Part shown: positions 1 through 12,338 of the stretch, piece after piece
How the letters are laid out: every line of letters starts with the position of its first letter
Numbering within the stretch: the stretch's first letter is position 1
Origin: Vitellaria paradoxa
Taxonomy: Eukaryota; Streptophyta; Magnoliopsida; Ericales; Sapotaceae
Reading direction: 5' to 3'
Assembly: GCA_019916065.1 (NCBI GenBank)
Contig: CM034233.1
Location: 2,046,001-2,110,000, forward strand
DNA: 64,000 bases
Program-made: the position numbers and the translations under genes
The notes under the pieces: model-generated
The model's database searches: none
Told to the model about the DNA's origin: nothing
Seen by the model: the letters and a program-made list of their open reading frames with translations, nothing else

Positions 1-505
1 TGATGGGGATGATCATGGTAAATCGGAGTTGTCTATGCAGAAGAGTTAGGGATCGATTGATCATATTTTTGTGCACTGTTCACGGGCAAAGGAAATTAAG
101 GAATTGTGATATTTGTCTTTTTCAAGTTTTGGCATGCATTGGGTATTTCCAAAGGAAGTGAAACAACTTTTTGAGCATTGCTGGGGTAGTAGGGTTAATA
201 AGAAATGGAAAAATGTATGGAAAATTGTTCCATTTCGTTTAGTTTGGTTGATTTGGGAAGAGAAGAATAGAAGAACATTCCAAGGCATTGGAGTTTCTAA
301 GCTCATTTTTTGCTTATTTGTATAGATGGTTGGCAAGTGGATTTTTTTCCTTCTTTTCTTTTTTTTTTTCTTTTTTTTTTTTTTTTTAAACTTTGGTATA
401 GGGTGGTTCTTTGATTTTAGGCTCCTAGCAACATTGTTGTAATTGAGCGGCATCCCTTTGAAACTCTCTTCAATGAAACCTTTTAATTATAAAAAATATA
501 AATAA
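1..505 (+). mobile_element. L1-type LINE, 3' end (copy A)
   Basis: Forward-frame pieces resemble the C-terminal zf-RVT region of plant L1 LINE polyproteins: a W-x-V-P-F-R-L-V-W-L-I-W-E-E-K-N-R-R-T-F core is readable at about 220-285. It is followed by a T-rich 3' UTR (about 345-390) and an A-rich end near 480-505, typical of a LINE tail. Frames are broken, so this is a dead copy. The upstream part lies outside the window here, but the same LINE is present further upstream in the other duplicate (34600-36970). It abuts the third-intron remnant of the MPS1-like pseudogene that runs the other way. Confidence 0.75.
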
Positions 506-776
506 AATACCACCTGTAAAAATATTTTACATTCCTGATACAGCAACGTTGCTTGCTCATTTGACCCTTAATTTCTACTACCAACTTGACAATGATAACA
601 TAAATATAATTTGTACTACACCTTTCCAACTGGAACTGTATATTGTAAGCACGTGTTCCGTCATTATTTGAGAAAATTGATTTTGACGTATGAACAAATG
701 AAAATATGGGATGGTGAAGGGCCACAACATGCCAATAATATACTACAGCACTCATCTGTGGATCTAAAGGGCGTAC

Positions 777-3269
777 CTCATAGTCAATGAGTTGTATAAT
801 GTAATTCTTTCCCTTCAGCTTGTTTAGATACTCAATCTGCTGACAAAACCCATATGCAGTTGCGTAATCACGACCCTTTAGCTTGATTTTTTTCAAGGCA
901 TAAATTTTGCAATCTGCAGAAATGACTTTGTGGACTTCACTACTTCCACCACTACCTATCTTCCCCAGCCTTTGATAGAGCTTCCCATTAACTTTAAAAA
1001 ACAAGTCAGCATCATAATTTCTTTTACGAGGTCTTGCTCTACCACTTGCAAATTTTTCTTGTTTTTCTGATTTTGAAAGTTCCAACTTCACGTCTGAAGA
1101 TGGTTTTTTGGACAAGGAAGCCTGAGATTGCAAGTCAATAGAATCAGCTGAAAGTCCTCCTTTGTTTGACTTGACATCAAGAGGGGAAGGATCTTTGGGA
1201 ATATTGTTTTCTTTTGGCTCACCACCTTGCAGGTCTTTAGTCAGGCCAAATTTCTTAACTTCCACCAGGGTGTCAACGGTGGTGCTGGGAGCTTGGTCTC
1301 CAGCAGTCGTCTGGTCAACGGACATTCTGCTGGGGCACTTAGATGAAGGATATGAAGGCCACACTACATGTCCTTGGTTCATGGATTGAGAATTGACATT
1401 GCAGTCTCCCAGAGATTCTAAAGCCGCATCAGACTTGCTATTTTGTTGGGGACGAGAACAGTGTGTCGTTGAATTAAGCATGGGAGCGGAAGCTGAATTG
1501 ACTAAAGTTGTGGTAGCACAGGATGACCCAATAACTGAAGACTGAGTTACAGGGTGGCTCAAATCACCATGTAAAAAATTCCTGAATTGATGCAGCTGAC
1601 CTTGAAGTTCCATTGTTCTCTTTGCCAACAAAGAAGAGTTTGCTCCATTAGCCCTCGAACTTACATCTGCTTCTATGCTGTTAAAATTCTGATCCTTCAA
1701 GTCATGATTAGCAGTTACAACCTCTAGTTGATTGCTTGCATGCCATTCCATTTCTGTCAATGCAAGTGAATCCATATGAGACAATAAGTTATCTGTTCCA
1801 GTGGCTATTTGGTCTATGCAGAAGTTGTCTGTTCCAGTGGCTATTTGGTCATTGACCCCTGCATAGAAAAATCATTGAAAGAGAAGGCAAAAATATGGCA
1901 AGGCATACTTTTTTTATATAAAGTGGGTATTAAATCTGCAGTTTTCCAGTTTATGCACTAATTTGGCAATTGTTAATATATGTGAAACATATTAGTTTTT
2001 GAGGCTTCATAAATTCCTGTGACAAGGTCATATAAATATATATATATAATATTTATTCAATCCAACAATCAAATTCCTAAACTAATAAGCCAGCAAGTTA
2101 TTACCCAGCGATCCAGCATTGTACCCCAATGAAAATTGGACCTTCTTCTGACCATCCACCAGTGGAAGGTGTTGAGATTCTACCAGCAATGAATTAACTG
2201 TGTCATTGCTTTTATTATCATCAAATGATCTGGGTTGATTTTTCTGAACATTAATTGGTTTAATAATCTCTTTGTATGTATTTGGAATGGCACCAGATAC
2301 AGAAGGTCTTGTTGTTGATGCATCTAATTGATTTTCATTTACAACAGGGACTTCATTCACCATCCCTGCAACGCATTCCTCAAGTTTGTGGCCTTGACCT
2401 CCTCTGAAAACATTATTATGGTTCATCTTTTGTTCCACTGTAGGACCCAAACTTGATGCTATGCTTTTTTATGTTTCTCTCTGTGGAACCAACATACGTC
2501 TTGGCCTCATGTTATTTGGCTGCATTGTACCTGCAAAATCCTCACAATAGACATTACAACTTAACAAGAAGCCTATAATAGATTGAAATTTTGTTAATGC
2601 ACTAGTCAATTGAGTGGGTGACACAGCAATTGACATATCAAAATCCAATAATGCATTGCAGAACAGCGAAAAAAATTAATTCTACTCCCAATAAAAAGCA
2701 ATGGAACCTGCAAGGAAAGGGTAGAAATAAAGGTAGTTTTGAAACAAAACCCTAATTTGGCTATGGGAATCCGTAGTTTTACTACCAGCAAATAAAATGA
2801 AACCAACAAGGTGCGCTGAAGAGGTGCAGAAGCAATCAACGCATGGTTAAGTACAACAAAGAACAAAAAGAAGCCCTAATTTTACTTCCATTGAAAAGCA
2901 ATTAAACCTCAACAACAAATTTTAAAATTGAAACAAAACCCTAAATTTGAGACTTTAATTCAACTAAACCAGCGTTATTAATTTTCACAAACTTAGCAAT
3001 GAACAATCAAATTTAGAGAGAGAAATAACGCATGGAGATGTATACACAGAGAGAGAGAGAGAGAGAGTTTCACCGAGAGGACGATGGCGCTTGACGGCAG
3101 CTTGAACTTGCCGGCGGAGGCCCCGCGGGGAAGACGAAGAGGAGGAGGAAGACGACGGAGAGGAGTTCGAGGTGAAGGAACGGGAGAGATTGGATTCTGG
3201 GTTGAATGGGCGGAGGTGATTGTCGTTAAGGGATGCTGGTGGCGGCGGACGGTTAGCCTCCCCGTCCAT
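777..3269 (-). pseudogene. MPS1: MPS1/TTK-like protein kinase, 3'-truncated pseudogene (copy A)
   Basis: Three exons can be read: 3074-3269, 2105-2530 and 777-1858. All have GT-AG borders and compatible phases and give a 568-codon frame. Exon 1 starts M-D-G-E-A-N and ends in a basic V-K-R-H-R-P-L-G stretch. Exon 3 carries the start of a protein kinase domain: the glycine loop I-G-S-G-G-S-S-E-V, the ATP lysine in A-L-K-K-I-K, and a helix-C segment with Q-Q-I-E-Y-L. This arrangement fits plant MPS1 (TTK), a spindle-checkpoint kinase. The frame stops at the donor of the next intron. The HRD and DFG motifs and the whole C-lobe are absent, and a LINE follows. Codon 86 is a TAA (2469-2471) inside exon 2 with no frameshift around it. 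A 9-residue motif (D-Q-I-A-T-G-T-D-N) is tandemly doubled at the start of exon 3. All splice sites of this copy are intact. It is almost certainly non-functional as a kinase; a transcript is possible. Confidence 0.85.
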
Positions 3270-3540
3270 CGACCGATCTCAGGTGCATCACTGGTTCAAT
3301 CTCAGAGAATCGAAAATCTTCAACCGCAGAAATCCATGAAAAAGGAGAGTGACAGAGATCGCAGGAGACAGAGAGAGAGAGAGAGAGAGAGAGTGTGTGT
3401 GTTTGAACGGCTTTTTGGCGCTCAATGGGTCCGCGTGCAATCCACGCTCGCTCTCTCATTAGCAACGGGCCGGGTCTGCCCGTTCATCCATTGCCAAGTT
3501 TGAAACGTTTTGGGCCGGGAAATCTTGACTTTTTGGGTCC
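3270..3540 (-). promoter_or_regulatory. 5' flank of MPS1-like pseudogene, with GA microsatellite
   Basis: This short stretch is markedly richer in G and C than its surroundings and lies directly upstream of the MPS1-like ATG. It therefore probably holds the old 5' UTR and core promoter. A GA/CT dinucleotide run lies at about 3369-3397; a second, inside intron 1, lies at about 3050-3068. Both runs differ in length from the other duplicate. I see no clear TATA box. ORFs here on either strand are low-complexity shadows. Confidence 0.4.
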
Positions 3541-5588
3541 GTATGGGCGTCTAATTTTCTTTAAAAAAAAATAAATTGTCAAAAAATTCTTAAAAAATTC
3601 CCAAAAAAATTCAACTTTTAACCTTCATCAATTTAAAAAAAATTTTTGTCCACCATTAAAAAATGTAACAAAACCAACAAACATATTGTCCAAAAAAAAG
3701 AATGTTAAATAATAATCCATTTCCCAAAGTTCAAAACATGTAATGTGGTTTGCGTTTGAATGAACAATTTATCATCCATTAGAATGAATTTTAAATTTTT
3801 TTAATATTGTGATCTGACAAAATTCGTTTAAATAAACCATTTACTATCCATTTGATGAATAGATTTTAAATTTTTTTGGTATTAAAGTTTAAAAAAATAT
3901 TTTTGAATGGACCATTTATCATCTATTCGAATATATTTCGAATTTTTTTGACTTTGTGATCTGACACAATTATTTGAAACTCCAAAAGTCTCTAAAAACA
4001 AATTTAAAAGTTCCTAACTTTCTTTAATTATATTTCATCGTGTGCCACTTTACCAACTTTTAAGTACAAAAAGTTCTAAAAGAATTTTTAACGCTCCAAA
4101 TGCCAATATATATATATATATATATCAACTTGTGGAGTTATTTTTCCTCCTTTTTGGAACTCCAAATGCGGCCTTTATTCATACTTGTGCCTGATTAATA
4201 AAAATTATAATTATTAAAAATTATTTTACACAAAATTTTAACATCTTTCAGTTTTTTTTTTTTAGTATACAAGCATTTCATAATATGTACAAATTTTCTA
4301 TTTTGAACGTGGGTCTTTTTGAATAAATACTAAAAATTTGACAGTTATTTTTTTATTTGAAATTGGATAATTTTGACATAACCACCTTATTAGATTTTAC
4401 CAAACTCTGGTGCTGACTTACATAATAACTAAGGCAAGGACAGATCATGGGTACACTTAATAAAAGAAAAAGACCCAAACGGATACAAAACCTCTAAAAA
4501 TTTTGATAACAAAATACTAAAGGTTATCTAAGTTGGCCTAGGGTTGATCCTAAAAAGTTCTAATCTGTCCAGGATCTGTTCTGCTCGATGTCTTGGGCCT
4601 TCAAAAAATCCTAAGATCAGTCTTAAGATAAAAATTAGATTTTAAATCTGTCCAAGAACTTCAAATAAAACAAAAAAAAATTTATAACACATTGTGCGTA
4701 AATTAAAATATTATGTGTATAAAATATATAAATTAAATTTATGTTAAAATAAATTCAAACTGGGCCAGGCTTATTTATATAAACCCATGTCTCACCCCAA
4801 AAAATAGATGGCCTACTTTTTCACTCAAGCCGAAGTCCTACATGAGTAGTGTATAGAGGTTAGTGATAGGCGTGGTAGCGTTGAGGATTCAAAACTACGC
4901 TACATACGAAAAGTAATGTAATGGTTTTTGGGAAACTCTAAGAGCACCATCTCTCTATTTATTTTTAATATTTTAATAATTCTTTTTTTTTTCTTTTCTT
5001 GCAGTGGAAAGTCCTCACCAAATATTTATAGGTTACATTTTATTAATAAGTAGAATAAGTATTCTATTGTCTTATTTGGTCATGTTTTTAAATAGTAGAA
5101 TATTATACTCATTTCACATTTTATTCTCTATAAGGAGAATCGGAAATTTTAAAACTAGTGAATAGTTAGTTATCATATCTAGTAGACTAACAATCTACTA
5201 AGCGTATTGGAATTGACAAGGTTATTTTGGTAATCTATGGTAATGGTACCTCATCTAAATGTTTTGAAACTTGTTGATTCTGAGATTGATGTTATATTTT
5301 ATTTTATTTTATTTTGTGACTTAAAATATTTAAATTTAACTATTCTTGATGTGTGATGCATGATGTGACTATGTCACGTTAGAAATACATACTAGGACAT
5401 GATAATTTATTTAATTTTTATATTTCTCCAAGCATATGTTGATGATTCCAAATATGTATATTAGTATATTGTACTCATACTTTATAAGTTTTAGATGTAG
5501 ATTCGAGCATCGTACCAAATGGGTTCACTTACAATAAAAATTGCATGGTTAGATTATTAATTGAGGAGTTTGAATTTGGGATTAATGT
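3541..5588. other. AT-rich non-coding part of duplication A
   Basis: No gene is visible. The stretch holds homopolymer A/T runs, a short TA microsatellite near 4108-4126, and a TTTTA pentamer run near 5300. It is duplicated at about 40020-42071. Confidence 0.8.
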
Positions 5589-7129
5589 GCTTATCACAAT
5601 GAGCACCTTTTAACACATAATTAATGAAGAATTTCCACCCGTACTTGATGAAGATCAAGTTTATACCTTTAAACTCATTCGAAAATCTTATCCATAAAAT
5701 ATCTAAAAGATAAAATTTCATTATTAGGTTGAGAAAAGTTTCTTTGAAACTGAATGAATAAGCAATATTCTTTTTTTAAGAAGAATGTCCTAAACTATAG
5801 GATCTTTTAAATAAAGCTCCATGGTAGTTCAACGTCAAACAATATTTGGATAGGATTTCAATGATTTTTTAGTTCCATTAGGTTATATTTAGTACGTGTG
5901 GGAATGAAATATCATGGAATGAAATAAGAGTTGGAAATGGAATGTATGTGGTAATGGAATAGGATGTTCATTCTATTCATTTGTTTGGTTGCTAATATAA
6001 AAATAATAAAGATGAAATAGACATTTAAAATTTCATAATTTAATTACATATTTTAAATATAATGAAATATAATAAAAACTAGTAACATTAATTTAAAAAA
6101 AACTATAAAAATAAACGTTATTTTTGGATCAAAAATTTGAGTTAAAAAAAAGGTTCATGAGTAAAATGATAATTTTAAATTCAAGTTTGAATTGGTCCAA
6201 AATTTTTTAACTATTAAGAAATATGTTAATAAATATTTTTTAGTTTTTTCGGATGCGTAAAATATAAATTTAGCCCAAAAATGGCTCAAGGGCAAAATAG
6301 TAATTTTATAGTCTGAATTCATATTGAGTTTAAATTTGTTTAACTATTAAAAAGTATATCAAGGATATTTTTTTAATCTTTTGGGTAGCTTAAAATGTGA
6401 ATTTGAACAACAAAAGGTTTAAAGATAAAATCGTCATTTTATAATTTAAGTTTAGATTGAGATTAAACTTTTCTAGTTATTAAGAAACACATCGATAAAG
6501 AATTTTTAATCTTTTGGAAATCTCAAAATACAAATTTGGACAAAAAATGAACCCAAGGATAAAATGATTATTTTACAACTCGAGCTTGGATTAGATCAGA
6601 TCAAAATTTACTTAGTTATTAAGTAATATGAATGAATATTTTTCTTAGCCTTTCGGAAGTCCAAAATATGAATTTGAAAAAAAAAAAAAAAACATAGGTT
6701 AAAACAATCATTTTACTGCTTGAATTCAAATCTAATTCGAAAATAATATTAAGGGATATAAGGGGGTCATTTTGCAATCCAAACGAGTAATTGAGAGAAT
6801 TTTTTTTATTGCAAAGTAATTCCTTATTTTTTATTTTTTTAAAATTTTGGATCAAATTTTTATTGTAATGGAATAACTATTCCATCACTTAAATTGTGGA
6901 ATGCCTTTTTTTCTACTTCATGTAAGAATAGCTACTCCCATGGAATAATATTTCAACTTAATTTTTTGATGCCAAACATGAAAATAGACTAAAGTGACAA
7001 TAGGTTGCATTTCATTTCATTCTCACATACTAGATATAATCTTAGCCATAGAACTATTTCCCTTTGAAGTTTCCAACCTCCTTGGACATTATAAAATATT
7101 TTTATAATTAATTCCAGTCATCTAACATC

Positions 7130-7288
7130 TATATAATAAAACACATCCCACGACGGGACATTTGTCCTACGTGGCCGGTGAGTACTTGAGGGGATAGTTG
7201 ATGATATGGCGAGAGCTTAGGGGCTGAGAGAATTGTGAGGGTCTGTCCTACATCAGTTTGCATGCCTTTAGACACTGGATATATCAAA
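7130..7288. mobile_element. Small insertion absent from paralogous unit
   Basis: Sequence from about 7130 to 7288 has no counterpart at the aligned point (about 51080) in the paralogous unit. It begins TCTATATAATAAAA, a start often seen in plant Helitron-like elements, but I could not find the 3' CTRR end or hairpin. I therefore call it only an unclassified insertion. Confidence 0.45.
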
Positions 7289-8051
7289 TGTTTGGATAAT
7301 TCCCAATGGTAGTTTAAACCACCTTAAAATATAATCTTAAATAGCATCCTATGATAGTCTCAATACTTTCTTGCAATCATTATGCCTGCATTAATCCAAA
7401 GAGGGTTGTAGTATTTTTTAATGAGTATCTATTGAGTTCTCGCAAAGAATGATATTTTTGACTTTTACGAGTCTATAAAATAGTGTTGCTTCAATCGTAT
7501 ATTTTATGACATTCTAACTAGCCAATATTTAAAAATATAAAATTGAACTCATTGGTTTGTTTATTAATTTACCATTTGCAAATGTAAGATTTAATTATAG
7601 GTTTTATTAAATCACATAAGAGAAGAAAGAGATAACTATATATTCATTAAATTATTATTCTTTAAGAAATGACTAATGTACCACCTGTTTTGCACATGTG
7701 GCATTTTCAACATCGCGTTCTCCATATTATGCAAACAAACAAACGAAAATCATTAATATTAATTCCAATGCTCATTAGACACATATGAAGGACGAATAAT
7801 TTAAAGTGGATGTCATAATATGAAATATTAATTATTATTTTTTAGATAAATATATTTTTAGACACTTTGAAATATATGTTGTCTTATTTAATTGTTTTAT
7901 CATTTTTTAAATATGTGATTAACAAATCTAAATTTGTATAATTGAAACTCTCCAAAATTATTATTTTATTATTTTATTATTTTTTGTATGTTGAATTATT
8001 GAATCAATTAATACTTATGTTTTCATTTTTCTTTTTCATAAAAATTATTAA

Positions 8052-8954
8052 TGTTAGGTAGAATAAGACTTTGGCACGTAGAGTGCCGAACAATTAGAGG
8101 GGGACAACACGTGGCCCAATATCGAACATTTTTGTTATGGACATGTGGTCATCGACCAGACACGTGGTCATCAACCAGACACGTTGACTAGTGACATGTG
8201 GCCCTGTACCGAACAACTATCATCTGACACGTAACATCACCCACGAGCACTATAAATTTGACGCGTGATTTACAATAGGGATGGCTTGGAAACCCTCGGC
8301 CTCTTAGTACTGATGGATGATATGCTGACACGTGGCGATCGCCGAGAATCTCAGAAGTTAATTTGTTTAGCCCATGGAATTACGGCTAATAAATGCTAGA
8401 CGTGGGTCCTACAGCATTAATATGAGCTTGTAACCATAAATACGTCCTAGTTATGACTAGACTATGTATTTATCATGTAAAAAAAATTAAACTAGTTTAT
8501 CTCATTACAAGTGACTGATAAATGTGATAGGTAGACAGTTTGACAACTGAATTCTGGCTATACAGCTGCATTTAACTACCAAACGCATTTAATGAAAGGT
8601 ATGCAGTATTGAATAAGAAGTGAAAGGCATTTAAAGTAAGGAAGGGAAGAAAGTACCTGGAGGCATGAATACAGTCAAATCACAGGTATTATTTTATTCA
8701 TTATTTATATTACTATAAATGTAACACTTCATTTCACAATCAGGGTAAGCTGACTATTGCCAACTTATCACGCTCTTTATTTCTTCTCTTAAGAATATCT
8801 AAAAAGCTATCTGCTGATTTAAGTATCGGAGGATTTTTTGGACAGAGACCTCAATTCCGGCCGTAACCTTTCTCTTTTTTTGTTCGAAAGGTTCACGGTC
8901 TCTTTTTCAATTGACGTGGTCAGTAGTTCCAGCAATAAAATTTACTACCGAAAA
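8052..8954 (+). mobile_element. Solo LTR (Ty3/Gypsy-like)
   Basis: A 903-bp block is missing at the corresponding point of the paralogous unit (about 51830), so it is an insertion. It starts TGTTAGG and is flanked on both sides by ATTAA (8047-8051 and 8955-8959), a 5-bp target duplication as LTR elements make. Inside are a TATA-like CTATAAAT (about 8711) and, near 8815-8870, a motif of the type 'gatttaagtatcggagg' followed by a C-rich stretch, which is characteristic of the R/U5 part of many plant Gypsy LTRs. The 3' end does not show a clean CA. No internal coding region or second LTR is adjacent, so recombination to a solo LTR is inferred. Confidence 0.65.
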
Positions 8955-9339
8955 ATTAATATTTGTGCTTGTAGTTGTATCTTTTCCGTTTTCTCTATCT
9001 GTATTTGTATATTATTTCAAAATCATGTATGCGGGGTTTGATCAAAGTTGAGCAACCAGGCACGGGCCCTATATATAACCAGTTTTTGAAAATACAAAAA
9101 TACTATAAAACTAGTCTTTACCTTAGCAAACAGTGTTACGTACCTATCCTCTAGCTTCTTATAATACTGTATGAGGCTTCATTTCAATGACTTCCAGTGC
9201 ACTTACTTCTTGCCTTTTCGATCTTTTTTTGTTAGAAATATATGACTGTATAATCTCAAGAAATCCCAAAAGAGGAAAAAAATAAAAATAAAAATCGGCA
9301 ACGGCGTGAGCAACATATGTTTTCAATGAAGTCGCTTTC

Positions 9340-9373
<34 letters not shown>

Positions 9374-12338
9374 CGACAAAATATCATATATAGGCGTAGA
9401 TATTTTTCTGGCCCCAGTTAGGGTTATTCTGGTGGCTGATGTGGTTACCAGAATAACAATGCCCTATTAATAACTCCTTACACTAATTAAGGTTTATAAA
9501 AAGCAACAATTCTGTAAATTACCATAATTAAGTTTGGATTACATTTAGAAAGACAAATGTAATTAATAAGCAACAGGACAAGTTCTACGGAGACACTTAA
9601 GAATGTAAACGGTAGAGTACTTGCCTAATTAGTTAATTTTATTTCCAAATCTGTTTATGTTTTATTTATCATTACCATTTTAAAATCGTTTATTTTTTTA
9701 GTTGGAATTCTAAATCCATCATATTTCAAACCCGTGAAACCTGCCTCAAATTCACGAAACCTGTTTTTGTTTAATTGGTCAAATTACTATATGTACCCAT
9801 TTGATATCTGATTTGAGATAAAAAAATAAAAAAAATAATTTATCTGATGTGAAATAAAAATATATGAAAAAATAAACACTCCAACCAATTTTAATTCATT
9901 CGTAGATACACTACCAAAGAAAAATAAAAAAGAAAAAAAAAAACATTCAAGCCATACCAAATGGAACAGTTTGACAGAAAATTTAATTGTTTATTTTATT
10001 TGAATTATAGTCGGACAATTTGACAGTGAATCAAAAAGGTCTGCTACTTGTGCTTTTGGAAGTTATATCAAAAGATTGAAAGTTATATCAAAAAGTTTGG
10101 ATACAATGGCAAACATGACCGAAGACCTTGCCTCGATTTGCCGCTTGTTTTTATTGCTTTGGTACACGTTGTACAGGTTAATTCATGATTTCAATGCATG
10201 TAGGAGATGGGTAGGCTAGTTCCTTTGACACTAAAGGGTGGAGAACTCTTGTTGTTCTATTAGCAATCGAAGCTAGAAGTGCTTGCAAAAAGAAATTGAC
10301 AATATGTCGAGTCTTTGAAAGAAATATTTCAAAATAAATCAATACTCTCTCGGTCTCCCCCCCCAAAAAAAGAAAATTCTTCATTTGCGGCATAAAAAAT
10401 TACAAGAATATTTCAAGTCCAACTAAATACATTAACATTGAAAATGAGAAAGGATTAAGTTTCCTTGTATGATCAGATTAGGATTAACTCAACTGACACA
10501 AACACACACACACACATGCACACATAGAGAGAGAGATAATTGAGTCCTTGAAGGCTATCCGCTAGTTAGACAATTAGAGAAAAGAACAATGGCCGTCGAC
10601 AATTGCAGTAGCATGATTGCAAGCGATAGGAGAGAAGATTGAAGGGGGTTTGATTATTAGATTTGGGGGCTATGACTACTAATATATCACATTATATATT
10701 GGGGCAAAAATTAGCGAAATTCTATAAATAACCTTAACTTAAGAATTTCAAAATTTTTATTTTAGGGATAAAATTATATATATAAATATGTATATATATA
10801 TTTATTTTATTTTATTAAACAGGTATTTTACGCGTATCGGGCATCAAGTACTCTATAAGTATAAATGGGTATTGGATAGCGGATACCTTACAGGTAAATC
10901 CCAAACTCGTTCAAAACCCGCACGGCCAAGTATTAAATTTTAATTCCAAATCCATTCTAATCCCATTAGAGTATTTTCTAACAAATTTTTATCGAATTCA
11001 GTCAAATCGAGTACTTTCATATATCCGTCCTATTGATATTCATAGAGACATTTAAACGAAATTGAAATGATACTGAGAAAATTGAGATGGAAGATTAAGA
11101 CACTCTGTAAGGATGACACGGACAACTCAAAAAAGGGTCCAAATTTCTCTTTATTACCAAAAAAAGAAAAGAAAATCATAGGACAATAAGCAATGAGAAG
11201 AGTATATGAATGCATCTCTTTGGATTTTGACATCAGTTGGTACAATGACATTAGTCATTCTACTTACCCAAAAAAAAAAAGGACATTAGTCATTTATTCT
11301 GGCTAGAAATGGACTATGTTGTCTTGTCCACGAAGTTAGGAAAAGTATTGCTAATGCAACTTGCATGAGTAATAGTTAGACTTGGGCAAGCTGCTACTAA
11401 TTAAATTAGGTTTTCATTCTATTAACGAATAAGGACGTCCAAGTTCTATGACGTACTAGAATATATATATATATATATATATATCACAAAGTCACTGGTA
11501 TTAATAAATTTCATAGGGGTCCCCATCAGTTTTTCCATCATATATATATAAATATATATATAGATATGTCCATTCCTAGAGCATCATATCGCGAATATAC
11601 AGATTAATTAAAAATTGTCTCGTTAATAAAATGGTTAATTTCAAGCGATTTGTCTGTTTATTTGACCATAAATGAAATGAACATTGGCGAGAAATTTCCT
11701 AGTTAGATATAAAAATGTAAAAATAAAAAGAAAAAATAGTGAAGTTTAGAAAAAGAACAAGAAGAAGAGTTTATTGTGGGCGTATAAGAATATTATTTTT
11801 GAGACGAAGTGTTATTATTTGCTTTCTTCTCCCATAACAAATGTCATATTGATCACTGTATTTGTTGTATTGAACTCTTAAATTGGTGCAAATTAGTTAT
11901 CGGTAATTATGAGAATAATGATACTCTAGTAATAATAAATTTCCTATCGTTACACCAAGGTTTATGCTTCCTATATACATTGCTAATTAATTAAGGAGTT
12001 GCATAATAGTATTTTGCTATATATCTATCAATAATATTGGTCTATAAATTACCATACAATTTGGATTGTACTCAAAAAGAGAAATATGATAAGATATAAA
12101 AGGGTTGACAAGGAATGAAAGACTTCACTCGAAAGTCTTCTTAATTTCTTGTATCTATGATTCTATATATGTGCATCGATTAATTAATCTATGGTCATGC
12201 TAATCCATGAGTGAACAAACTGAGAATAAAAATATAGTAATTAATTAAAATGACTCCAAATACATCATGCCTTTTAGTTTCTTTCAATCTAGCTAATGGT
12301 ATCAAAGATACACATATGTAGGCTGTAATTAATTATAA
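8955..12338. other. Non-coding spacer of C2 unit 1
   Basis: No gene is visible. The stretch contains TA microsatellites (about 9344-9370, 11460-11484, 11540-11565) and a CA/GA microsatellite (about 10500-10536). Near 10815-10990 there is a stretch with repeated 'gggtat' type motifs, also found at about 53680-53850. All of it is paralogous to about 51840-55558. Confidence 0.75.

Larger units (their letters stand above)
1..5588. repeat. Segmental duplication, copy A (MPS1/LINE segment)
   Basis: This segment matches 36481-42071 base for base with only scattered substitutions and small indels, in direct orientation. The match runs from the first base of the window, so the left border of this copy lies outside it. 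The right border is sharp: both copies share the run ending in ATTAATGT (5588 and 42071) and then differ completely. Differences cluster towards the right end (from about 4800 / 41250). The segment contains a LINE 3' end, three exons of an MPS1-like kinase gene on the minus strand, its GC-richer 5' flank and about 2 kb of AT-rich non-coding DNA. Confidence 0.97.

Noticed and set aside
61..453. Minus-strand 130-residue open frame
   Set aside because: It is antisense to the LINE and built on a poly-T/poly-A tract that gives a lysine run. The same frame recurs in the duplicate for the same reason.
2606..2866. 86-residue minus-strand frame as an MPS1 exon
   Set aside because: It lies between exon 1 and exon 2, whose junction is in phase without it. 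Its composition is intron-like.
9330..9372. CRISPR-like or satellite repeat
   Set aside because: This and the other TA runs are simple microsatellites. No spaced repeat array was seen anywhere.
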